Shown here: piece by piece, positions 1-10,343 of the stretch
Numbering within the stretch: the first letter of the stretch is position 1
Layout of the letters: every line of letters starts with the position of its first letter
NCBI RefSeq assembly: GCF_900232825.1
Contig: NZ_OCTP01000011.1
Span: 397,262-461,261 of the forward strand
DNA: 64,000 nt
DNA from: Anaerococcus sp. Marseille-P3625
GTDB lineage: Bacteria > Bacillota > Clostridia > Tissierellales > Peptoniphilaceae
Reading direction: 5' to 3'
Position numbers and translations under genes: made by a program
The notes under the pieces: generated by a model
Database searches by the model: none
What the model was told of the DNA's origin: nothing
Seen by the model: only the letters and a program-made list of their open reading frames with translations

Positions 1-3000
1 GCTGTTACTTTTGCTGGAGCTTTTGCTTTTAATGCTTCTGGTAGTTCTTTACCTTCTGTTCCACTTACGTATTCGTATGTTACTTCGTGTTTGTTTGGTG
101 TGAATTTCCATTTTCCTTCGAATGTTACATCTGCTCCGTTTACTTTTGCGTCTACTTCTTTTGTATCTGGATCTTGATCTTTGAAACCTTCGAATTTCCA
201 AACGCCGTCATTTGTTTTGTCTTCTACGTCTTTTGGATCTTTTAATTCTCCTGGGGTTGTTGTTTTGCCATCTTCTGCTGTTTTATCTTCTGGAAGTTGG
301 GCATCTACTGCTGTTTTTACATCAGCTGGCATTTCTTTTATTGGAGAATCTTCGGCAACTTTAAATTCGTGTGTTACTTTAAATTCATCTTTTACGAAAT
401 TAGCTTTAAATGTAAGTGGTTCTGTGATTACTGCTTGTTTTAATTGTTCTTCAGTAATTTTTCCTCCAGCAGGAATTTTTGTTCCATCATTTAATGTGAT
501 TTCTTTATCTGCTGTCCAGTGGCTAAATTTATATCCTTCATTTGCTTTTGTTTCTGTGCCTTTTGGATTTGATTTAAGTTCAACTTCTTCTTTTGTAGAA
601 TCTACAAAATTTTCGCCTTCCTTAACTTGTCCATTGCCATCGGTTGTGTAATTGATGATAGGAGCCCAGATAGCATAGATATAATTATTTTTATCTTGGT
701 CTAGTTGGTTGACATTGACCTCTTCGCCTGCTTGGAATTCGGCTTTTGTTGCGTCTTTATCTCTGCTCCAGCCCTTAAAAGCATAACCTTCACGGCTGTA
801 TTTAAGATTTTCGTCTTTATCATTGTCTAGGACTTTATGGAAGTCTTCTACAATTATATTTTCAACTGTATATTGCTTACCAGTGCCACCGTTTGGATCA
901 TAAGTTACTTTGGTAAGTGGCAAATCTGGCATTTCTTTCCATTGAGCGTAAAGAGTTTTATTTTTATCCATTAGGACGGTTTCGCTTGGTTTAATTAGGC
1001 CAGTAGATCCGTCTTTGCTTACACTCCAACCTACGAAAACTTTTTTGCCACCATTTACTTTAACTTCTCCTATATCTTGAGCTTGTGCTTTGGCATCATT
1101 GATATAAGAGTTTGAATCTATTGGAGCAGTTCCTTCAACATTGTCAGTATCTGGCAAGTTCAAATCGTATTTTAATTTTAAATAATCATATTTCCACTTA
1201 GCATATAAGTGAGTATCATTATTTTTAATTTGTTTGCGAAGATTTGCTTTTACATATCTTCCATATTGATTTTTTTCATACCATCCCAAAAATTCTGTTG
1301 CTTTTTCAGGTTGAACTGGTTGAGGGAAATTCTCTTTGCTAGCTTTGGCATCTTTATATTGTCCGTCATATACTGTTTTGCTATCAGGAATATTTGTAAC
1401 TTCTTCTATATATTTATCATCAGAGTAGTCATTTTGGTTTGTGTGGAAGGTTACTTTGTATTCTACTGATTCCCACTTAGCATAAACATTTGTATCATGG
1501 GCTGGCATTGTTTTGATATCTTCTGCTGTGTAAGGAACGCTAAAGCTAGAGTCTTTGTACCAACCCTTAAAAATTTGCTTAGGATTATTTGGATTAGTTG
1601 TTTCTCCAACTTTATAATCAAGACCAAAATCATTTACATCAGCTTCATATTTGTATGACTTACTAGTTATTAATTTATTTCCAGAATAGTAATTAATCTT
1701 GTATGACTTTCTAATATAGAATAAGAAGCCAACATAGTTGCCATCTTCCATATAAGGTGTTCCTGTATAGTTTTGATATCCACCCACATTCTTACCTGCG
1801 GCGAACATATAATCTCTAAAGGCTGGATTATTTACATTTACTGATTGTAAGCCATCTCGAGACATATCACCTTTCTTAGGTTCGAAACCTTTGATATCGT
1901 CTACATGGTCAGTTTTATCTACCCAAGAATATGTGACTTGTTGATAATTATCGTTGTATGGTTCAAAGACTCTATATTTACGTCCATTCCAATTCATGTA
2001 CCACTCTGAGTTTTGGAAGCTTACTCTTTTTCCAATTTCTTTCATGGTACCAAGGGTAGATTGCATTGTTGCAAGATCTGATGAGTTAATACCTGCATTA
2101 AATTTGCTTGGATCCCATTCAACAAAGCGTAGTTGGTATTTTGTACCCTTAGCTAAAACTCTATACATATAAATATCTTTATCACCCATTGCTGGTGCTC
2201 TAGTATAGAAAGATCCTATGCTTTTATCCATGTAATAAATATAATCTTTATTTAGCTTGTCAAACCATGTTTCAGAACTTTGACCGTAACGCAAATCTAC
2301 GTGAATATTTCCATTTTCATCTGTAGCATTAACCCAATTAGCTTGATAATAACCAATTTTATTTGCATTTTTATAGACCCATATAGTATGAACATTTCTA
2401 TCCATATATACAGGTACAACTGTGCTGCCATCAGCTTCTATTGTTTCAAAAGCTTCTTTTGTTTTTTCTTCGTTTAAATGGAAACCAGGATAATCCAGAG
2501 TTTGAGGATTGGTATAGGTGTGATCCATTTTTCCATTTTCATCTTTGCTATTGTAGCCATTGCTAAAGCGTCCATCTTTTTCTGTAAGACTCGTAATATC
2601 TTCTACTATTGGACCTGTTGGCGCTACTTTAGGATCTGGATTTTCACTTCCTTTAAATGGTAGGCTTGTTTTTTCTCCATTTAGGCCTCTTGCTGATATT
2701 ATTTCATGGAAAGTGTAGTCATCATCATTTATATTTTGGACCATAACCTTAAATTTATAGTCAACTACAACTGGTTTCCATACAGCATAGACATCAATAT
2801 CTTTGTCTAACACTAGAGTGTTAAGGTCAACGGGTTCACCATCTTCTTCCAAAGACCAGTGGCTAAATTCATATCCAGGTCTTTCAGGAGTTTTTGGTTG
2901 TTTATCAAGAGTACTTGCAGCACTTGCAAGGATTTGTTCTTGGAAGCTTGCGCCGTCTCCTGTTATAAATGTCGCCTTGTGTTTAAACTCTGTAATAGCA

Positions 3001-3575
3001 TAAAGTTTAATGTCAGTTTTTCCTGCTTCAATATCTTTTTTCAAAGAATTCTCATCATAAAGGCCAGATGAGCCGTCTTTTGATGTTGACCAATTTACGA
3101 AGTATTTATTAGCATCATAAATTGTAGGATCTACTGGTAGTTTATAAGAACTAGCATCAGTGATGGTGTCAGTCATATAAACTTTATCATCTACATAATA
3201 GGTTACTACTACTTGATCTTTGAATACCGGGTAAACTTTAATTATATTTTTACTATTAGATTTAATATCTATTGGAGTATCAAATATAATATCGTTACCT
3301 TTTTCATCTTGCCATTTCAACAAAACTTTATCTTTGTCTTTAAATACATGGCCTGGATCAGAAATTGATTTTCCATCAAGAACGATTTGTTTTTGTATTT
3401 CTTTAGCTGAATCTTTATTTTCTATTGTATCATTATAAAAATGGTACTCATTGATTCCTTGTTTTGGCGATATTATATTGGCATAGCCTAATTTAATACC
3501 AGCTAAAACTACAAAAGCAATAGCAATTAATACAGAAAACAAAATCTTTCTTGGATTTTTATTCTCCCTTCTCAT
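1..3575 (-). CDS. Large repeat-containing surface protein (adhesin-like), 5' part only
   Basis: An open frame of 1191 codons runs from the ATG at 3575 to the left edge with no stop, so the C-terminus and any cell-wall sorting signal lie outside the window. The start follows GAGGAG and gives a basic N-terminus, a hydrophobic segment (about residues 10-30) and a probable signal-peptide cleavage after residue 32. After a unique region (about residues 290-640, rich in Trp and Tyr) come several InlB/Listeria-Bacteroides type B-repeats, each ending in a motif like YAKW or YAVW (coordinates about 2750-2990 and 660-1690). From about residue 1065 the pattern changes to SHIRT-like units (VTHEF..., TYEYVSGTEGKELP), which continue off the edge. 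Proteins of this kind are surface adhesins; the ligand is unknown. Family assignment is by eye. Confidence 0.85.
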   Translation of the reverse strand, partial: MRRENKNPRKILFSVLIAIAFVVLAGIKLGYANIISPKQGINEYHFYNDTIENKDSAKEIQKQIVLDGKSISDPGHVFKDKDKVLLKWQDEKGNDIIFDTPIDIKSNSKNIIKVYPVFKDQVVVTYYVDDKVYMTDTITDASSYKLPVDPTIYDANKYFVNWSTSKDGSSGLYDENSLKKDIEAGKTDIKLYAITEFKHKATFITGDGASFQEQILASAASTLDKQPKTPERPGYEFSHWSLEEDGEPVDLNTLVLDKDIDVYAVWKPVVVDYKFKVMVQNINDDDYTFHEIISARGLNGEKTSLPFKGSENPDPKVAPTGPIVEDITSLTEKDGRFSNGYNSKDENGKMDHTYTNPQTLDYPGFHLNEEKTKEAFETIEADGSTVVPVYMDRNVHTIWVYKNANKIGYYQANWVNATDENGNIHVDLRYGQSSETWFDKLNKDYIYYMDKSIGSFYTRAPAMGDKDIYMYRVLAKGTKYQLRFVEWDPSKFNAGINSSDLATMQSTLGTMKEIGKRVSFQNSEWYMNWNGRKYRVFEPYNDNYQQVTYSWVDKTDHVDDIKGFEPKKGDMSRDGLQSVNVNNPAFRDYMFAAGKNVGGYQNYTGTPYMEDGNYVGFLFYIRKSYKINYYSGNKLITSKSYKYEADVNDFGLDYKVGETTNPNNPKQIFKGWYKDSSFSVPYTAEDIKTMPAHDTNVYAKWESVEYKVTFHTNQNDYSDDKYIEEVTNIPDSKTVYDGQYKDAKASKENFPQPVQPEKATEFLGWYEKNQYGRYVKANLRKQIKNNDTHLYAKWKYDYLKLKYDLNLPDTDNVEGTAPIDSNSYINDAKAQAQDIGEVKVNGGKKVFVGWSVSKDGSTGLIKPSETVLMDKNKTLYAQWKEMPDLPLTKVTYDPNGGTGKQYTVENIIVEDFHKVLDNDKDENLKYSREGYAFKGWSRDKDATKAEFQAGEEVNVNQLDQDKNNYIYAIWAPIINYTTDGNGQVKEGENFVDSTKEEVELKSNPKGTETKANEGYKFSHWTADKEITLNDGTKIPAGGKITEEQLKQAVITEPLTFKANFVKDEFKVTHEFKVAEDSPIKEMPADVKTAVDAQLPEDKTAEDGKTTTPGELKDPKDVEDKTNDGVWKFEGFKDQDPDTKEVDAKVNGADVTFEGKWKFTPNKHEVTYEYVSGTEGKELPEALKAKAPAKVT

Positions 3576-3949
3576 AATTCTCCTCTTTTTCATTAGCATA
3601 AATCACAAATATTAGGGCAAATTTGTGTTTTTCGCTATATTTGTAAACATTTTTAAAACATTTACTACGCAACAGTCCTACAAATATCAAATGAACAGAT
3701 AGCTAAAGCCTATACATTAATCCAATGGCTTTTTAAAACAATTTTATTAGCTTGTAAAAAATTATTATATTTTGTCCATTTACAAAATTATATCATATTT
3801 TGAAATTTTTTTATACTAGATAATTAATATATTAAATTATTTTTTTACTTATATTATTATTTTTAATAAATTTAAAACAATTGTAAATAATGAGCTTTAA
3901 ATTTCAAAAGCATTTTTTTGTGAGCAAAAAATTATAAATTAAATTTTGA
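3576..3949. other. AT-rich intergenic region upstream of the surface protein
   Basis: About 370 bp of very AT-rich DNA separate the surface-protein start from the groEL terminator. It must hold the surface-protein promoter, but no convincing -35/-10 pair was singled out. Two imperfect hairpins are visible, one at 3604-3627 (CACAAAT...ATTTGTG) and one at 3706-3733 (AAAGCC...GGCTTT). No gene was seen. Confidence 0.5.
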
Positions 3950-3991
3950 AAATAAAAAACTCTTGCAAAACAATAAATTGTCTTGCAAGAG
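3950..3991 (-). terminator. Intrinsic terminator of groESL
   Basis: A 9-bp stem (CTCTTGCAA at 3960-3968 with TTGCAAGAG at 3983-3991) is followed on the minus strand by a T-rich tract (complement of 3950-3959). It sits 10 bases past the groEL stop. Confidence 0.85.
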
Positions 3992-4001
3992 CTTATTATA
4001 A

Positions 4002-5618
<1,617 letters not shown>

Positions 5619-5633
5619 TTAAAATTCCTTTCC

Positions 5634-5915
5634 TTATCTTACAACTGCCAAAATATCGATATATTTTACAACCATATACTCAACATCATCAAGCTTTACA
5701 CTTGTTCCTGCATATTGAGAATAAATAACCTTATCTCCAACACTTAGAGAATCTTTCTTCTTATCATCATTTAAAATATCTTCACTAATTGCAATAATTT
5801 CTGCATATTGTGGTTTTTCTTGAGCAGATTCTGGCAAAACTATACCAGATTGAGTTGTCTTTTCTGCTTCAGCTTTTTTTATAACTACTCTATCTCCAAT
5901 AGGTTTTAATTGCAT
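5634..5915 (-). CDS. groS: Co-chaperonin GroES (10 kDa)
   Basis: This 93-residue protein is the heptameric lid of the GroEL chamber. It begins MQLKPIGDRVVIKK and contains the mobile-loop region around TTQSGIVLPESAQEKP and the SVGDKVIYSQYAG segment typical of the family. It is the first gene of the groES-groEL operon; the start is preceded by a GGAG-type site and lies about 20 bp from the CIRCE operator, so HrcA repression is expected. No hrcA gene is in the window. Confidence 0.97.
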   Translation of the reverse strand: MQLKPIGDRVVIKKAEAEKTTQSGIVLPESAQEKPQYAEIIAISEDILNDDKKKDSLSVGDKVIYSQYAGTSVKLDDVEYMVVKYIDILAVVR

Positions 5916-5936
5916 TTTAATCTCCTTAACTAATAT

Positions 5937-5963
5937 TTAGCACTCTGAGGTGCCAATTGCTAA
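5937..5963 (-). promoter_or_regulatory. CIRCE operator (HrcA site) upstream of groES
   Basis: On the plus strand TTAGCACTC is followed by a 9-bp spacer and AATTGCTAA. The left arm is a perfect match to the CIRCE consensus TTAGCACTC-N9-GAGTGCTAA, and the right arm has two mismatches. Spacing and position between promoter and groES fit HrcA-controlled heat-shock regulation. Confidence 0.9.
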
Positions 5964-5973
5964 TCACATTTAT

Positions 5974-6001
5974 AGTGTACTATCGATAAAATTAAAGTCA
6001 A
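5974..6001 (-). promoter_or_regulatory. Promoter of groESL
   Basis: On the minus strand TTGACT (5996-6001) and TACACT (5974-5979) are separated by 16 bp. The start point would fall just upstream of the CIRCE element, so bound HrcA would block the initially transcribed region. The -10 is a 4/6 match. Confidence 0.6.
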
Positions 6002-6050
6002 ATATTTTCTCAAAAAAAGAAGTACAATAAATAAAAGCAAAGGAGAAAAA

Positions 6051-6491
6051 ATGTACAAAAAACCAATTGATGAATATTTAAGAGAAAATTTAAGCGAATT
6101 ATCCTATGAAGTAACACAAAATTCAAAAACCGAAAGGCCATTTTCATCAAGCTATGACGATTTTTATGAAGATGGAATTTATGTTGATATAGTTTCTGGC
6201 GAGCCACTTTTTTCTAGCCTTGATAAATTTAACGCAGGTTGTGGTTGGCCAAGTTTTGCCAAGGTAATCGAAGGTAGCGAACTAGAAGAAAATTTAGACC
6301 TAAGCCATGGCATGAGAAGAACCGAAGTAAAAAGTAAGCTCGCCAAAAGCCACTTAGGTCATGTTTTCCCAGATGGGCCAAAAGAATTGGGAGGCCTACG
6401 CTATTGCATAAACGGAGCTTCCATAAGATTTATCCCAAAAGAAGACTTGGAAAAAGAAGGATACGGAGAGTATTTATATTTGTTTAAATAA
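6051..6491 (+). CDS. msrB: Peptide-methionine (R)-S-oxide reductase MsrB
   Basis: This enzyme reduces methionine-R-sulfoxide in oxidised proteins. The 146-residue protein has the family core: GCGWPSF (about 63-69), RTEV...[11 protein letters not shown] (about 90-110) and the catalytic cysteine in [11 protein letters not shown] (Cys119). Cys64 is a candidate resolving cysteine. The CxxC pairs that bind zinc in many MsrBs are absent. There is no fused MsrA domain. The gene is monocistronic, has an AAAGGAG ribosome site and ends at its own terminator. It is divergent from groESL, with 135 bp between the starts. Confidence 0.96.
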   Translation: MYKKPIDEYLRENLSELSYEVTQNSKTERPFSSSYDDFYEDGIYVDIVSGEPLFSSLDKFNAGCGWPSFAKVIEGSELEENLDLSHGMRRTEVKSKLAKSHLGHVFPDGPKELGGLRYCINGASIRFIPKEDLEKEGYGEYLYLFK

Positions 6492-6498
6492 AGAAATA

Positions 6499-6530
6499 GT
6501 GGTTGGCAAAATTAGCTAACCACCTTTTTG
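6499..6530 (+). terminator. Terminator of msrB
   Basis: A stem of GTGGTTGGC (6499-6507) with GCTAACCAC (6515-6523) and one mismatch is followed by CTTTTTG. It lies between converging genes and may also help end the minus-strand transporter operon. Confidence 0.8.
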
Positions 6531-6542
6531 AATGTTCATTTA

Positions 6543-7307
6543 TTAATCTGCAGTCCATCTTAGCAGATGTTTTTTTATTCCTTCAAAAACTTGCATTACA
6601 ACTACCAAAACTACAACCATGAACAAAAATCCTGCCCAAGTGTAGTCGTATAAGCCAAATTCAGCGTATTTTTTTACAAAAAATCCCATTCCATATTTTG
6701 ATCCATACATTTCTGCATAAACCAACATTACAAAAGTAGATCTTAAAGAATTTATAAATCCTGCAATTATTGAAGGGCTTGCTGCTGGAAGAATTACCTT
6801 TGTAAGCTTCTTAAATCCTTTAAGTTGCAATGTTTCTGCCTTATCCAAATATCTTTTGTCAATTGTCATAATCCCTGTTATGGTTGCAAATAAAGTTGAC
6901 CACATGGTTCCATATACTATCAAAAACAAAGATGCTGACCAAAATGTCGGCGCTAATAATAGGGCAAATGGAGATAGTAAGATAGATGGAATTACACTAA
7001 AGGTGTAAATAACTGGATGAAGGGCATCTCTTAATTTCTCATTCATACCCATTATTGTTCCAATTCCAATAGCTATTACTAAAGATAAGATAACTGAAGG
7101 TATCATTAGCTTAAAAGATGAAAGCATATTAAAAAACATCAGCTTTTTGTTATCTTCAAAGGCCTTTGCAATCTCATGAATTTCTGGGAAAAGATAGGAA
7201 TTTGCTCTACCAGATGAGGTCATAAAAATGTATAAACTTATAATTGCTAAATAAATTAAAATAGTCGGCCAATATTTTTTAAAGAAATTTTTGATTTTGC
7301 TAGTCAC
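6543..7307 (-). CDS. ABC transporter permease, SsuC/TauC-like
   Basis: The 254-residue inner-membrane protein has about six hydrophobic segments. The coupling (EAA) loop reads like KAETLQLKGFKKLTKVILPAASPSIIAG at about 155-185, as in permeases of the nitrate/sulfonate/taurine importer group. It is the last gene of the order ATPase, binding protein, permease. The start is GTG, preceded by a strong GGGGG site. A stable hairpin separates it from the binding-protein gene, so it is probably made at a lower level. The substrate cannot be read from sequence; sulfonates, taurine, nitrate-like ions or thiamine precursors are all possible for this family. Confidence 0.9.
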   Translation of the reverse strand: MTSKIKNFFKKYWPTILIYLAIISLYIFMTSSGRANSYLFPEIHEIAKAFEDNKKLMFFNMLSSFKLMIPSVILSLVIAIGIGTIMGMNEKLRDALHPVIYTFSVIPSILLSPFALLLAPTFWSASLFLIVYGTMWSTLFATITGIMTIDKRYLDKAETLQLKGFKKLTKVILPAASPSIIAGFINSLRSTFVMLVYAEMYGSKYGMGFFVKKYAEFGLYDYTWAGFLFMVVVLVVVMQVFEGIKKHLLRWTAD

Positions 7308-7332
7308 TGCAAATCCCCCTTTTTAAAAATAT

Positions 7333-7354
7333 AGCAGCTGGAAGGCCAGCTGCT
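7333..7354 (-). promoter_or_regulatory. Intercistronic hairpin between binding protein and permease
   Basis: AGCAGCTGG and CCAGCTGCT form a perfect 9-bp stem with a 4-base loop, only 9 bp past the binding-protein stop. The following minus-strand tract (ATATTTTTAAAAAGG) is a weak U-run, so a partial terminator or an mRNA-stabilising structure is likely. Confidence 0.65.
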
Positions 7355-7363
7355 TTTGTGTCA

Positions 7364-8569
7364 TTAGTCATTTTCTGAATAGAATTGCTCTAAGCTTTCG
7401 TAGAAGTCTTTAGATTCAGCACCATATTTTTCTTTTGCTTCTTTTAAAGCTTCTTGATATAAGTCTGTATTTACATGATCATCAATATTGATATCTTTAG
7501 CTTTTTCTTTTAAGAATCCTGTTTTATCAAGAATTCCCCAAGCTCTTTCAACTGATTTTCTAAGTGGGTCAACGTGAACTTTGTAGTGATCATCAAGCAT
7601 ATAAGCTGCTACATAATCTTCTTTTGCGTTGATTTTTGCAGCGTGTATTTTTAATGCTTCTTCTTTATTGTGTTCATAGAAATCTTGAGCTCTTATTAAA
7701 GCTATAAGAATATTTTTAATTGTGTTTGGATTATTTTTTACAAAATCGCTTTGAGCAACCATTCTACAGCAAGAGTAATTTGGCATTACTTCACCATGCC
7801 ATGTTACTATGTCTATGTCATCCATGTTTTTAACTGTGTAGCATTGACCTGTTCCCATAAGAGCATAATCAACTTCTCCACGAGTTACTGCTGCTAGTGC
7901 GTCATTGTAATCAGTGTATGTTTCCCAAGAAACTTCATTTAGTGGATCTTCTACTCCAGCATCCATAAGTGCTCCTGTAAAAGCAAAGTAGCTTGGGTTA
8001 CAAGCAAATTTCTTACCAACTAAATCTTTGATTCCGTTCCATTTAGTTCCTTTTTTAGCTACAACTGGCATAGCACCTTGAACCATGTGTCCACCAAATA
8101 TTGTTAAGTCAATACCAGCTGAAATTTGTTGAAGTGGATTTGATGTACCAGCATTTGATACAACATCAACTTTTCCTGTTGAAAGCATTGTCATTGCATC
8201 AGCATTTGCATCTGCAGGAACATTTTCAATTTCTAGTCCTTGATCTTTGAAATATCCCTTTTCTTCAGCTATTGTTACAAGTACGTTTCCGCTTGTACCG
8301 CTGTTCCATCTAACCTTGCTTACTTCTGGCTTGCCAGCTTCTTCTGTATTTTCTGCTGTTTCATCAGCTTTTTCAGCGTCATCTGTATTTTCTTCAGTTT
8401 TTTCGCTATTTTCTGCTTTTTCGTCAGTTTTTTCAGCAGATTCTGTGCTTTCTACTTGTTTGTCAGCATCTTTGCTGGCATCTTTGTCTGTATTATTTCC
8501 ACAAGCTGCAAATGAAATTGCCATTGCAAGTGTTAATAATGCTGTCATAAATTTTTTGGAACTTTCCAC
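7364..8569 (-). CDS. ABC transporter substrate-binding lipoprotein, SsuA/NMT1-like
   Basis: This is the extracellular solute receptor of the importer. A lipoprotein signal ends in FAAC (Cys at about 23). It is followed by an unusual 60-residue Asp/Glu/Lys/Ala-rich low-complexity linker (about 28-85) and then a two-lobed NMT1-type domain beginning KVRWNSGTSGNVLVTIAEEKGYF. The 401-residue length exceeds the usual 320-340 because of the linker, which may lift the domain through the thick wall. It lies between the ATPase and permease genes. The ligand is unknown. Confidence 0.9.
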   Translation of the reverse strand: MESSKKFMTALLTLAMAISFAACGNNTDKDASKDADKQVESTESAEKTDEKAENSEKTEENTDDAEKADETAENTEEAGKPEVSKVRWNSGTSGNVLVTIAEEKGYFKDQGLEIENVPADANADAMTMLSTGKVDVVSNAGTSNPLQQISAGIDLTIFGGHMVQGAMPVVAKKGTKWNGIKDLVGKKFACNPSYFAFTGALMDAGVEDPLNEVSWETYTDYNDALAAVTRGEVDYALMGTGQCYTVKNMDDIDIVTWHGEVMPNYSCCRMVAQSDFVKNNPNTIKNILIALIRAQDFYEHNKEEALKIHAAKINAKEDYVAAYMLDDHYKVHVDPLRKSVERAWGILDKTGFLKEKAKDINIDDHVNTDLYQEALKEAKEKYGAESKDFYESLEQFYSEND

Positions 8570-8616
8570 ATTCTCCTCCTTGTTATATTTATGTTAGTTT
8601 CCTTTTCTAGTTCATA

Positions 8617-9402
8617 TTACTTTATCTTTGATTTAACATCAAGGTTAATTTGTTTTATTAACTCATTTCTTAATTTTAAAGCTTCAACATCGTCAAATTG
8701 ATTATCACGACTTAGCTCCCAATCCTTTTTTGCCTTGTAATCAAAAATTATATGGCTTGGAGATTGACCTAAAACAAGTATCCTATTTCCTAGTAAAATC
8801 GCCTCGTCAACATCGTGAGTTACAAAAAATACGGTCTTTTTTTCTTCTTCCTTATCCCAAAGATCCTTAATCAAATCTTGAAGCCTTGCTCTTGTTACAG
8901 CATCGAGAGCGCCAAATGGTTCATCCATCAACAATATCGGAGGATTTGTGCTTAGAGATTGGGCTATTGCACATCTTTGCTGCATACCACCAGATAATTC
9001 TTTGGGAAATTTATCATAAACTTCACTTTCTAGACCAACTGCATCTATCATATCCAAGGCTTTTTCTTTTAATTTATTTTTATCTTCAGATGGAAAACAC
9101 TGCTTTAGGGCAAGCATTATATTTTCTCCAGCACTCATCCAAGGATATAAGCCGTAATCTTGAAATACAACTCCTCTTTTTAGGCTAGTTCCTTTGATTT
9201 CTTCACCATCTATGGTAATTTTCCCTCCAGTTGGCATTTCAAGTCCTGCTAAAAGTCTAAGCAAGGTACTTTTACCACATCCAGATTGTCCCAAAATACA
9301 GACAAATTCTCCAGAATTAATTTCTGTTGTAATATCATTAAGAATAAGTTTACCGCCTTCTTCATAAGCAAAAGATAAATTTTTTATACTTATATCACTC
9401 AT
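8617..9402 (-). CDS. ABC transporter ATPase, SsuB/TauB-like
   Basis: This cytoplasmic ATPase drives the importer encoded downstream. The 261-residue protein has Walker A GQSGCGKST (about 38-46), signature LSGGMQQR, Walker B ILLMDEPF and the switch histidine in VFFVTHDVDEA. The order of motifs and the short C-terminus match the nitrate/sulfonate/taurine ATPase group. It is the first gene of the three-gene operon. The upstream 110 bp are AT-rich and must hold the promoter. Confidence 0.94.
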   Translation of the reverse strand: MSDISIKNLSFAYEEGGKLILNDITTEINSGEFVCILGQSGCGKSTLLRLLAGLEMPTGGKITIDGEEIKGTSLKRGVVFQDYGLYPWMSAGENIMLALKQCFPSEDKNKLKEKALDMIDAVGLESEVYDKFPKELSGGMQQRCAIAQSLSTNPPILLMDEPFGALDAVTRARLQDLIKDLWDKEEEKKTVFFVTHDVDEAILLGNRILVLGQSPSHIIFDYKAKKDWELSRDNQFDDVEALKLRNELIKQINLDVKSKIK

Positions 9403-9462
9403 TATCTCTCCAATCTTATTTACTGCTAAAAATTTTACTAATATATAATATAATACACTTTA

Positions 9463-9504
9463 TAAAATATAAAAAAAGAAATCCCCAAAAAATTGAGAAT
9501 TTCT
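9463..9504 (-). terminator. Terminator of the ECF operon
   Basis: AGAAAT (9477-9482) pairs with ATTTCT (9499-9504), with an inner CAA/TTG helix. On the minus strand it is followed by a long T-rich stretch (complement of 9462-9476). It lies 9 bp past the ecfT stop. Confidence 0.75.
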
Positions 9505-9512
9505 CTTTATCT

Positions 9513-10343
9513 TTAAATAAATGGATTATAAAATCTTCCTTTGTTTACTACAAATAATGCGATTCCAATTGCAAATATAATTATAGTAAAAATAATTGCA
9601 ACAACATCTATTCTTTTAAAAGGTCTGTAGGATATCCATGTTCTGGTTTTTTCTTTGCCAAATCTTCTTAGTTCCATTGCCTGGCTTATGGTTTCTATCC
9701 TCGCTAGACTGTCAAATATCAAAGGCAAGATTATGTTTGATGAGGCTTTTATTCTATCTATGAGATTAGCTTTTTTGCTCATTTCTATTCCTCTAGCTTG
9801 ACTTGCTAGTCTTATGTCGTTGTATGAATTTTGTATGTCTGGTATATACCTTAAGGCCAAGGCCACTGCGTAGCTTATCTTATAGGAAATGCCAATTTTA
9901 TTTAATGAGCTTGCAAATTCGCTTGGATTTGTCGTAAAGATAAATATTAGGGCAAGAGGTATGGTTACAAAATATTTTATCAAAACATTTAGCTCATAAA
10001 AAACTTGCTCATAGGTTAGGCTATATCTACCAAAACCTTCTCTAATTACTGTTCTTGACCCATAAAGGCCTACCCCATATTCTGGCTCAAATATATAAAT
10101 TGCTAAGATATTTAGGATTGAAAATATCAGCACAAATTTTAATACAAGAGATATGCTTTCGTAGGGGATTTTTGCAATGCTAAAGCAAATTATCGATAAA
10201 ATAGTTAGCAAAAGCAAAAATCTTATATCGTAGGACATCATGGAAATTATCGAAAGAAGCAAAAAAGAAATTAACTTTGTAGTTCCCGAAAGTCTATGGA
10301 TTATGGTGTCTTTATCAATATATCCTAGTATTTTATCGTTCAT
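9513..10343 (-). CDS. ecfT: ECF transporter transmembrane component EcfT
   Basis: This CbiQ-family membrane scaffold couples the ATPases to the substrate-binding S component. It has 276 residues, several hydrophobic segments and the two short Arg motifs that contact the ATPases: ARG in SQARGIEM and the related MELRRFG further on. The start overlaps the end of the double-ATPase gene by 11 bp, which suggests translational coupling. It is the last gene of the operon and is followed by a terminator. Confidence 0.93.
   Translation of the reverse strand: MNDKILGYIDKDTIIHRLSGTTKLISFLLLSIISMMSYDIRFLLLLTILSIICFSIAKIPYESISLVLKFVLIFSILNILAIYIFEPEYGVGLYGSRTVIREGFGRYSLTYEQVFYELNVLIKYFVTIPLALIFIFTTNPSEFASSLNKIGISYKISYAVALALRYIPDIQNSYNDIRLASQARGIEMSKKANLIDRIKASSNIILPLIFDSLARIETISQAMELRRFGKEKTRTWISYRPFKRIDVVAIIFTIIIFAIGIALFVVNKGRFYNPFI

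Noticed and set aside
181-3071. Several plus-strand open frames in the first 3 kb
   Set aside because: All are opposite the continuous 1191-codon surface-protein frame on the minus strand, which has a signal peptide and recognisable repeats.
3706-3733. Plus-strand terminator (AAAGCC...GGCTTTTT)
   Set aside because: There is no plus-strand gene upstream for it to end; left as an unexplained hairpin.
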